DNA from: Cyclina sinensis
Lineage: Eukaryota > Mollusca > Bivalvia > Venerida > Veneridae
Assembly: GCA_012932295.1 (NCBI GenBank)
Contig: JAAONU010000014.1
Location: 3,785,063 to 3,849,062, forward strand
Length of the DNA stretch: 64,000 nucleotides
Direction of reading: 5' to 3'
The translations under genes and the position numbers were made by a program. This document shows positions 12,601 through 24,600 of the stretch, one piece after another (positions within the stretch are counted from its first letter, which is position 1; the number at the start of each line of letters is the position of its first letter). The notes under the pieces were generated by a model that saw only the letters and a program-made list of their open reading frames with translations, had not been told where the DNA came from and did no database searches.

Positions 12601-15600
12601 GGCTATATACAGTGGATCGATAGACATAAGAAATTAGTTTCCAGATCGTGACTTGCTTTCCTTTTAATCTTGCTACATGAAAACTCACACCTGGACTTGC
12701 TTCAAAATCAAGGATGATTCCTATTACTTTTGGGGTCAAAGGTCATGGTCACAGTGCTTAGACATTGTTTTTCATCACAATGTTACTTATATATTTCACA
12801 AGCAGCTTTAAACTTGTAAGTGTAAATAATGGAGCACACTGTCTTACAGACAGCTCTTGTTAACATTTACATAATTTGGAAAAAAAGGAATTATAAATAT
12901 TAATTTTAGGGTTTGAAGGCAAATAAAGGTGACAATAAAAAGAATCAGTTTAAGGACTGTCTTTTCCTAAGGACTGTTTTCTCCCAGGAAGTAGTTACAT
13001 GCATTAACTCAAGATAATACATTTAGTTATGTAATAATGTACAGAGTCAACAATTTTAATATTACTTACTTTAAAACCACATTTATAATACAGAATACAG
13101 AAGGACCTTGCTAATCAGCACCCGTCCAATCCTGATCCTTGGCTGATGAATCATTTATTACAAAAACACCATTCCAGTCCGTAAACTGTCTATTTGGAAA
13201 AACAGATGTCTTTTTCAATATTTTTGTTCAGTTCATCAATAGAATTAACTGTACGGATTGAAACATATATTAATAATTGGCCATGAATTGTTTACACCTT
13301 AATAACAACATCAAAGGTGCAAACATCCTTTTTCCAAGAGTGGAGTGGTAATGGCATATTATCAGCAAATGCACAAAAATTACTTTGATTATTGGTTATA
13401 ATAGCATCTTTTTCATGGTTATACTTAAATGTTCAGTACAAAATCCGTGAACTGTATCAACTTTTCTGCATTTAAGATCTCAGAAGACATGAACTTTATT
13501 TGGACGCAGTAAAATCGGACATAAATGTAAACAGATAAGTAAGACTGTTATAATTCCGAAGTAACTAAATATTCAGGGTGTACTAAGTTCTCTTCTCTGT
13601 TATACATCATTCTTCAAACATTCTAGAAAAGAGCTTGCCTACATTGTGTCTCAAATTTCAGCCAACTTATCTCACAAGTTGTCTGTAAGACAGATTTTTA
13701 AGCAGATTTTACTGGTAGCAAAACAATTGTTTATGTGACATAGAAACTTATAAGATAAAGATATTTAAGTTAATAACATACAATACCCAAGTTTAGAAAC
13801 ACAACAATGAAATTATAACTCTTCACATTCGTCTACACTTGTTACCTTTCTAATGGCCTAGGTGGGTTACCGATGAAGAGGTCCCACTGTTTATTAATGT
13901 TGTATGCATACATGTATCTGCTTTCTAATCATTTTGTCTTCCTGTTTCAGTTATCTTTTTTCAGTTTTATAAGGCTTGTGAGTTCTAATACACCTTTGTT
14001 TTACTTTTACTTTGAACTTTTTCCAGATATATCTGTTTTGGAAGTTTTGAAATTCTTCATCTGAAACACATTATTTATTTAAATTGGCAAATTTACAAAT
14101 ATTACATGCATATTTATAAATAGATGAACGACAAATTTTAATAAATATTCATTGCATGCGTATATACACAGGTTTCACACTTTTGGACCGGAATCCAGAC
14201 ATTTCTCCCCAACCAGGACATTTGCAACCCCCCTCCCCCACCCTAGTCTTTAAATGTATCATTTGACATTTGCCCACAAGGTGAAATATCACTTTGGACA
14301 TTTGCCACCCAATGAAAACATTACCATGGACATTTGCCCCCCAGTAGAAACATTACCGAGATAGGTTCTCTGTTGAATTACTGTGTTTTATTAATAAACA
14401 AGCGCTACGTTCAGATGAACTACATGCCCGCAGGGCCATTGACATTCGAACCCGTGACCTTTAAGTGGGTCTGGCAGATGGAACTCATCAAGATGCATGC
14501 ACATGTGAAGTTTGGAGGCTAAAGGTGGAAGGACTTCCATGTTACGGTCAAGGTTAAAGTTTTGTGACAAACAGACAGACAGCCATTGACATTTGACCCT
14601 GTGACCTCTAATTGGGTCTGGCAGCTGAAGCTCATAAAGTTTTGTGACAAGTGAGTTTTGTGACAGTTTTCATTTGATTGCTTAAAAAATGGATCAGTCC
14701 GATTTCTTTTAAGTTATAGTGATAAGAAGGATAGTCAACATGAATTGATCAGGCACAAGTAGAAATTGTAACAGAAAACTTCCAGTTTGATGTATTGTTT
14801 AACAATTGCTTTTGCGTGTAAGGTCCTTTGTTTCTATTTGTGAATATTTTCGAAGTCAATTTATGAAACAGGAAGAAAAAAAGGAAACTGATCTTCAGAG
14901 TTGATAAAGTTTGAATAACTAAATAAATGTTGTGAGACAGTAGTGATCATGACGGCAGGATAGATTAGGGCACTGTTAATGTGGCAGCTTTATTGTATTG
15001 GTGACTATATGACATGTGAACATATGCAAGTGTACAGTTTTCTGTTTAAGTATGTAACCATCACATTTGCAAGAACAAGGTTTAGGATTTGTAACTCTCT
15101 GAGTTTCTCCATATTTCAGTGGAAGTTAATACAACACAATTTGAGAGGAATGTTGATTATTCTTGCAGTCAGTGATTTGATTGGAATCACTAGTAAAATA
15201 TTATTTTAAAGAATGATGTTTTGGATTACTGGTTAAGAAATCATTGCCTTATCCATATGTGTCAAACTTTGAAGAATGAATAATTTGGCCTAATAAGACA
15301 CCATAAGGATGGATTTACAAAAGAAATTAAGTAGGAGGATTCGGAAAGACTTAACAAGGATGACTGTGATACTAGAAAACCACATGTTATCAAAATTCAG
15401 ACCTAGAGCTGTCACTATGTTACCAGATGATGCATACTCTTCTAGAAAGAGAAAGATTTCAGAACCTTTTGATTTTAGGAAACTTCCAGATTTTATAGAC
15501 ATTAAAGCTGCAGAAGGTCGAAGTTCAAGGTCATTGGACAGTCTTGATATGCAGGAGTTTGATGAAGTTGAAATTGATCAGATAGGTAGTAGAAGAAGGT

Positions 15601-18600
15601 CAAGGTCACTGCCACAGATTGAAATTGCAAAACAGAAAACATTAGAACCTTTCAATTTCAAAAGGCTCTCAGATTTAAATGAAAATAAGTTGGCAGGTTG
15701 TCAAAGGTCAAGGTCATTGGACTGTTTTGGATAAATTGGACTATTCAGATATTGTTGACACAGATTCAAGTTAGTGAAAGCAGGAAGGCAGATGCTCTGC
15801 TTCAAGTTGAAAATCTGGAATGGGAGATTTCTAAACCTATAAAGTTAAGGAGATTCTTGGATGTGAATGGCATTGACTTAGAAGGGTGTAAGAGGTCAAA
15901 GTCCTTTGACTGTTTGAGTACACAAGAGTTCTCAGGTGTGGTTGACATTGACCTGATGGTCAGATGGAGGAAGGCAAGGTCAGATCCAGAGCTGGATAGT
16001 CTGAAATGTAAAGATCTATGCAAACTTTGGTAGTATATTCTTTAAATGGTGGCATTTTTGTTTTAAAAAAAACAAAATGTTAAATTTTGGAAGCTAAATT
16101 TAATGAAAAAAATAGACAAGAATAATTATAATATGTGAACATAAAGCCTGAGTTTAATAATGATTAAGTTACAGTGTAGCTTCTGTACAAAATGTCATAG
16201 GTTTTAGATGAGTCTGGTTAAATTGGGTCATTCTGAACATTAAATTTTGAAAAAGGTGGAAGTTACTTCTGTGATGCAGGTCATAGCATTGTAATTTTTC
16301 AGAAACAAAGGAAAGGTGAAAACTTTTCACTCATTGTAATGAATAAATGGTTTGAAGTGCAAGCTATGTAAATGTATTTTAATTGAAACAGATTCATAAT
16401 TCAAAATATGGTTATGATTTTTAGTGCAAAGAAACAGTGTTTTAAATTTAATGCAGCAAAGATAAATGAACTTGTAAAATTATGAATCACATGATATCAA
16501 TAACTGAAAACTGTTACCCATTACAACTTCCTGGTCTTGCCATGCAGTAATATCGATGTATGCGTAAGCTTTAGGTCATAACCTTTTTTATATGTTTGAT
16601 ATTTACAACATGTTTCATAAACTTCCCAACTTGCATGGAGAAAACTATGACAAAGTGGCAATGAAACATTATATCAGATATCAAACATTTTCTTCAAACT
16701 TCCACCATTTTTTTGTTTAGTTGTCTTTTATTTTGGAGGTAAAGAAAGAGGGGGAAGCAAAATACGGTGCTTTGAATGTTTTGTCTGATGATTAGTGTAT
16801 CAGGTGCTACATTAAAGTATCCTTATACACAATAGGAAACACTACTTTTTTTCTCCAACATGTCTACTAATACCCAGGCTGAAAAGCACTAACATACAGC
16901 CTGGCTAATGATTGCTAACAATCAATTCAGCATTGGCTTTATTGTGGCAGTCTAAATGTCTGGGAAGTTTAAGTTTTTTCAAATCACAAGACAGTCTTAG
17001 TTGTTCTAACTTTCTTCTTCCTGTTAAAAAGGTAGGGGGGGGGAAAGGCAAAGTCCCTCTTTTTCCATGTTTTGGGAGTGTCAATTATTATCATTTTCAT
17101 TTATAAGCAAGATTATTTTCAAAGATAAAGTTCAGATCTGCATTTATTGCCATTTCAGTAGTTTGAGTTGAGAAAGTTATCAGGTGTTATAAAGAGGGGG
17201 GAGAAACAATTCTGTCAGTTTTCAGAAAAGGTCAAACAAGTACATAAGATTGATGTATAATGAATAAAGAAGTTCTTCAAGCATTTGAAACATAATGGAC
17301 TAGCCAACTTTGACATATAAATTCTTATATATTTCTGCATAACAACCAAATGAAAGCATGGGTAAAAGGTTGCTTAGAAGGAATATGGGGATTTTTTGTT
17401 ATAGTAGTAGGACAAGTGGAGCAGAAAAGCTGCTTACACACTACTAACTAATATATGGTCCATGTGTCAAGGCAGTGGCGTAGCCAGGCCAAAATGAATT
17501 ATACATCTTATAGTTATAATGGAGGTTCGGTGGTCTTCCCCCGTGAAAATTTTGATTTTTAAATGCAAAATAACGCATTCTAGTGTCTTTTGAGAGCACA
17601 TTTAATTCCACTTCAGACCCTCTTATTTTAACTTCTTTGTAAAGATGTCTGACTCACTCAGTACACAAGTTTGTATTTTGTCTTTAGTGACTACAGAAAA
17701 TCTTGCACCATGCGAAGCAGTCCTAGATATGGAACTAACATGTACTATGTAGTTGTTTATCAGGATTATTCTCTGAAGAGAAATGCCAGGCAGCATTGTT
17801 TCCTTGCTGCAAACTTAATCCACTATGTATTCAGAGTTAATTTCCATGTCTCTATAAACGTTCATAAGGCCTAGCCTAGATAGCCTTTCAGTGGTCATAG
17901 TAGATCTGAGGTACTTTTTCACCCTCTTCATAGTGCTGAATGACCGTTCCTGTGTAGCAGTAGACACTGGCATAGTGAGCAGAACTACCAAGCAACGACG
18001 AACATTGGGGTAGTTTTGCTCATTATAGCCAGTGGTAATGTGTCATGGAGTGTTTCGGGAGCTTGTGGACGATCCATGGCAAGTGTCCCGTCAGTCCACC
18101 ATGTATCCCACTTCCTCACTTGCCTGGTGAAGGTAGCTTTATCTGTATCAACTAGACAGCCTTATTTTTTTCAATTTTATTTTTGTTTAGTACGCCTATG
18201 GCATTACTGACGTATGCCCAGCTACGCCACTGCAAGGGAACCCAATACTGATATATTTTATTTCATAGGTTTGCAGTGAACCTGAATGCATTGTGTATTT
18301 GTTTATTGCATTACACAAGTAGGTAATAGAATGATACAGGTTGACATGTTTATCAGTAGTATATTACTGATAAAAAACAGTAGAAAGGGGAAGTGATCAA
18401 TAACATATATAACTTGTATGAAGTCATATAATCTGACAATCTGACGATAAAGTCATATAATCTGATGTAAAACTCTTCAGGACACAGTACAGATGTGCCT
18501 TTTTCAGCTTTTAACATTTGGTTAAGATTATAATGAAAGTTTTTACTCAGTGATGTGTTTAAGTTTCCTGTTCAAGCAATCATCAATGAAATCATATTGT

Positions 18601-21600
18601 ATTTAAATCAGATAACACTATTTTTATCTCCATTTTTGATTTGCGAAAAAAGGGAGCACTTGAGTCAGTGGAAAGTCAGTTGATAAGGATTTAATCCATT
18701 TAAGTATGGAAGACCAAATGTATGAAAATGTGTGCGAGTTGCAAAAGGAATTTGATACAATGAAAAATTTCTATGATTCAGATGATGATTCTGGAACTGG
18801 TAGCTGTATCCAAGGTAAAATATTCTGTCTGTGGTTGTTTTATCTTATCTTTTTATTTTTTGAATTCTTTGTATTTTTTATTTGTTGTGGGGTGTTTGGG
18901 GGGGGGGGTGTAAATGCCAGTTTCAACCTCTTTCTGGTCATATCCCAGTTAGTCAACCTAATACAAGTTCCAAGGTATCCAGTTTACAAACCTCTCATTA
19001 GCAACTTACTGCTTCCTCACTTTAATCTGAGATGAGGGACAAATGACCTTCAGACGTATTGTCCACCGGGGTCAAATTTAACTCTTTTGTCTACTGGCAA
19101 ATATTTGCTAGTGACCATTTTTTCTACTAGCAAAATCAATTTTCTACTAGCTAAGCAATATTTAAAAAATGTGAAAAGTTGTGGACAAACAGTTGTATCA
19201 CTGACTGTATGACAAATAAATCTTGAAATCATATTTCTTATGGTTGGATTATCATTTATTACCACTACTTTGTTTCGAGTTCAGCGGTGCACTGAAGCCT
19301 TTCAGCTGTTGCGACATGTAAACAAAATTAATAGTCTTAGTCGTCTACGCGCTTTAATATCGGATGAACGTATTCCAGATTAATTCAACAAGTGTCTACA
19401 AGAAGAGCGATCACGTGACTGGTGCAAGGGACATTTTTTCACACACTGGCAAATGTGGATTTTCGGATAAGTCAGAACTTGGGATGTCTGCCAATTTTCT
19501 GGCGCACTCGCAAATTATTTCGAGTGCTAAAATTTTGCACTCACATTTTCTCATTTTTCGCTCGCATTTTGCTAGTTTGCGACTGCTTAATTTGAACCCT
19601 GGTCCAAGATCATTTATCACAGAGAAATCTAGCCGGCCCTGGTATGGTTAGTACTAAGAATGCCTGGATCTAATCCTTTATTAACAGAGATATCTAGGTC
19701 AACTTCTGTGGTTGTATACAAAATATAGATTTATTCTATTTGTCAATTCCATTGATGAATGTTTTATCAGTACCATAGGCCATAAGTTAATGATTAAGTA
19801 TCTATAAGCAGAAAAGTCAAAGTCACAGATATCAAAAGGCAAAGGTCAAAAAAATCAGTTGCTCATTTTTTTCAGGGACTTATAATCTCATGTCCCTGTC
19901 TCCAACAGTTTGCCGAAAAAAAAAAAATGTGCATGTTCAATATCTGCTCATCATCACTTGGTATAATGTTATTGTCATGAATGCTTGAAAGTGTTGCTGC
20001 CTTGAAAGTAGACAAGCTAGACTTGCTCAATAGTGATCATAAAGTTTGTTAAAAAGGGCAGATTCAGATTCTTTCATTTCTGAAAGAGGTCTCCAACTTA
20101 GATCATAGGAAAACAGGTTCTAATTCTTAATGACCAGTTACAGAAGAGTTACTGAGATGAAAGTTGTTGTACAGGTAGTATGAGAAGGCAAGTTGATACA
20201 GTTTCTTGGATCAGTAGGTTATAGGTCAAGGTCACCAAAATAGATCAAAGGAAAACATTTTCCACTCAGTAACTTCAGTAATGAAAGAGTATTGAAAGTT
20301 GGTATACAGGCAGTAAGAAGAAGACACAGGATAAGATTGCTGCTGGAGTTAGTAGGTCATAGTCAAGGTCACAAACTTAGGTCAAAGGAAAAGGCTATCT
20401 TCTCAGTAACTTTAGTTAAAAAAGAGATACAGAAATTGAAGTTGGTTTATAAGTCATCTACCTATGGTATGAAGACACATGTTGTGATTACTTCTTTGAT
20501 TGCTAGGATTAAGGTTAAGGTTACTCAGTTACTAAATGTTGGCAAACCATTTCAGCATACTAACCTTTAGAGAGATAAAGCTTGGGATTGTGCATTCCAT
20601 CATTGAAAGTAAGGTCAGGGTAATGCTGTAACTTAGAAATGGTTGTACTCATTGGCTGTATTGAAAACCTGATTTCATTGCAGAATTTCTTGTTATGTAA
20701 ATACTACATATACAGTAGTTTTGTCAAGGTTTCCGTGATACTCTTTTATTCAAAAAACAAATTTTGAATTATGATTGATGGTACTAGAGTATCTCTTTGA
20801 GGTTTGTAGCTCTTCCTTGATCATAGAAGTGTTCTGGTATTGATTAAGGTATGGTCTAAAACAGACAATCACATTTCATGAATTGACTGAGGGGCAGATT
20901 TCTATCAGAACCTGATGACTTGAAACAAAATAAGGATGAAGTGACTGAGGGGCAAATGTCACTCTTAACAAAATGACTTAATTAAGAGCACTGAGTGATC
21001 CCAAGAATAAAGTTTAGGTGAAGAATCGGCCTGGCTAGCTCGATAGGTAGAGCATCGGATTGTCAATCTTGACGATCCCCGTTCAATCCCCATCAGAGCC
21101 TGCAAAATTTCTTCATGATAATTGATCTATAGGTCATTTGTCCTTCACCTCTGAAGCAAGTGAGGATGTAGTCTCTTGTGGAGAAATTGGTAAGTAAACT
21201 GGTTGGATACCCAGGAATACTGGTTAGAAGGACTGACTGCCAGGATATTACCTTAGCTGTTAGACTGGCATTGAACCCCAAAAACTAAACTGAACTAAAC
21301 TAGGTGAAGAATACATACATGTCAAAGTGTTTCTCTACCAAAGAAGAAGTCTTAGCTCTCAAGTAAGTTTGATAGTATCTCATTGAAAACAAATCAAAAC
21401 TTGTCAATATTTATAAATTTATGTGGATAAAATTCATGCTGAAAGTCATGTCTTGAGTAGCACGGGACACATTCAAGTGGGAAAATTATGTAATCATTTT
21501 CTCATCAATTTCTGTTCTTGTTGAATAATTAATCACCAGCCATGAAGTGAGAGGGCCTTGTCCATCTGTCTGTCTGTTTTTGTTTCTGCTCCATATGTCA

Positions 21601-24600
21601 TTTACCTTTTAACTGATTTTTTTAAGCTTGGGTCAAATGTATAACTTATTGAGAAGATGTGCAGAAGGCATGGCCAAGCCATGTCAGTTCAAGGTCATGG
21701 TCACACTTAAAGGTTTTTTGTTTCAGCCTTCTGTTTTGTGTCAGCTCACTATCTTCTATACCTTTGAACCGATTTTATTGAAACTTTGGTCAGCTGTATT
21801 ACTCATTGAGTGGATGTACAGAAGGCATAGCCAATTAAGTGTCCATCTATCCATCTGTCTGTCTGTCCATTACATGTTTGTTTCAGCTTCATATCTCCTT
21901 TACCCTTGAATTGATTTTCTTGAAACTTTAGTCAAATGTATAACTCATTGAGATGATGTGCAAAACGAATAATCCAGCCTTGGCAGTTTAACGTCAAGGT
22001 CATATTTAAAGGTCATTTGTTTCAGGAGTCAATTTTGTGTCCGCTCTATGTCTCCTATACCTTTTAACTGATTTCCTGTAAACTTTGTTCAGATGTATAA
22101 CTCATTGAGAGGATGTGCAGAAGGCATGGCCATGCCAATCAGTACAAGATCACACTTGAAGGTCATTTTTTCAAGCCTTTCAGTTTTGTACCACAATCCA
22201 ATATGCCACCATAAATGCAATTCCATGTTTCTCAGACTACTTTAAAGTTTACTAAATGCTGGCGGCAGGGGATATAGCAGTCCCTGGACCACCTTGTTTA
22301 TATTAGCAATATTAAAATTTTATTCTTCTTTAAAAAGAAAATGGATATACTTCTTGGAAAAACTGTTGTGATGATAAGTGCAGTGACTTTATACCCTAGA
22401 ATTTGAAGTGTTTTTTAACATTTTTGAAGTTTGCTAGGAAAGGTAGATCAGGAAGTTATACATGGTATCTCACCAACTGTAGTTTGTATATAATATTAGG
22501 ACTTGGTAAATTTCATGTTTGGTTATTGTAACATGAGCTGAAAAGAAAATATTGCACATGCTTTTGCTTGTTTAATACTGTCTGACTTTAAGAAACATTT
22601 GGTGTGAAGTTTTTCAAAAATAAGGTGGAGGGGGCTTAAAGAAATTGAAGTATTAATGTTGAAATGGTACCATCTAAGAAGGTATAATTGTCTTGCAGGT
22701 CAACAATCAAAATAAGTAGAACAGATAAATTTTAACTAACTGCATTGTGATAGGCAATAAGCAAAATGGCATGAATAGATTTACCATATACCCCTGTAAA
22801 TATTCGCCCTCCCCACCGCCCAACCCCAACCAGCTTGCATTAACAAATTAAAAGTTTTACCTTAAAGAGGCAGTACCCTAAAACTTTGAGTAGTCAATCT
22901 TCTTTGGAATCATGAAAATATGAATTGTATTGAATGAATTATTACACCATGTCAAGGTGTCAGTCATTCTTGATGTTGTATCACATGTTAGTGCAAATTG
23001 TCATTCTTTTTGTTTCGATAAAAAAGTGTGTAAAACTTTGTATTATGATGTGTTTCTGCAACAAAAATGAGTTAGTTAGTTAAGATATGTTCTTCATGAT
23101 TACAACTAGAATTTCTATAATTATAAACATTTTGTTTTATACATAGTAGACCCATCTGTGAGCCAGCCACTTTAATTACAAATTGATGTGTATTATGCAT
23201 CTTACATGTCTTCCAGTTTAGGGACATGATGTCTCATGTGAACCCAGTTATTGGAAAAAATACTATGGTCAGCTGGGGAAATATCTGGGGACCTTCTTAA
23301 TGCTACTTAATTAGAAGGGGTGTTTGTATGAGTACTTGATGTAGTTTGGGATTAAAATTTGTCACTCATGCATAGCTCCCAGGGCATTTAAATGGTGATA
23401 TATGGTAGTTTCAACAACAAAAGTTATGTTTAAGTAATTTCTGTGAAGAAATAACAGAGACAGCTTAAAGGAAACAACCTAGTTAATTAAGAATTGATAA
23501 TGACGGAATTGTAAATATTTGCAGCAGCACGCCCCTGTGAAGTGAATAGTTACTGTTCATGAATACTTCATGTAACATTCAAGAACTGTTCCTGAATACT
23601 ACTCTTGAACTATGCATGAATTATCAATGAACAGAAAATGAGACAGATTCATAGAATGTTCTTGAAATTTGCAGTTCATGAACTGTACTTGAAAAATATG
23701 GCTTAAAGTGTTCATGACATTTCACACCAATGAAGTTCTTTAAAAATTCTGCAAATCATCTGGTTCTAGAACAGTTCCTGAACTTTTTTTCTTCTGTTTT
23801 TCAATGTCTCATTTTCTGTTCACAGATTGGAAGTGAACAATTAATGAATAATGATTCTTAATTAGTTCATGAACTCAATAATTTAAAGTGAAAAAACTCT
23901 TGAAACTTCATTTGAACCTGTTAAAGCTGTATTTGAACATTTGATTACATGTGACCTTAGAATTTGACATTTAATTATATACACTGAAATTTCATGAACC
24001 AGTCTTTCATTATGAATGCATTAAAAAACACTTGAATTTCTTAAAGAATTATCCGTGAGCTGTAACTCTTCTGTTCAAATGGATTGTCAGACAAAGTGCA
24101 AGTGTACGAATTCAAACTTTTATTTTGTCGATTTTGTCTGTCTCCAAGGTTTTCTACATATGATTGAGCATGCATAAACTTTTCAACAGTAGACTCTGAT
24201 TTGAAATAAACCTGAACTGACTCTGAAAATTATTTGCTCATACAACAGTATGATAATTTACTAATTTAAGGTAAATGTCTTTACAACTTATGCACTATAT
24301 AATAATTTTATCTTTAAAAGATTGTAGTAGATTTTAATTTCTATGTTTTTTTTTAATATATGGCACTCAGTCAAATTGGACATGTGCTTCATTGGCATAT
24401 GGAAAATGGAGCCAGATTTCCAGTTCAAGATTGTCACCCAAATAGTTTTTGTCATAGATAAATTCTATTCCAGGTAAAATAATCTATCCATTAATGACTA
24501 TAATTGATCAATGTTCCTTACATTTTCTCTTGCTGAACCCCGTATTTTGATGAAATATCTTACTAACTTCAGTAAACAAGTTCCATTGCCACCATATTTT

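Noticed and set aside
13873..14064. 63-codon hydrophobic open frame
   Set aside because: T-rich low-complexity translation expected by chance in AT-rich DNA.
6165..15775. Programmed ribosomal frameshifting
   Set aside because: Six sites with no shared slippery signal; +1 assembly insertions explain them more simply.
15698..16033. Separate 111-codon gene with its own ATG
   Set aside because: Its first ~25 residues do not match the repeated module, while two +1 changes join the rest to the 15309 frame with clear module homology.
21026..21100. Functional tRNA gene
   Set aside because: A- and B-boxes are present but the acceptor stem does not pair well.
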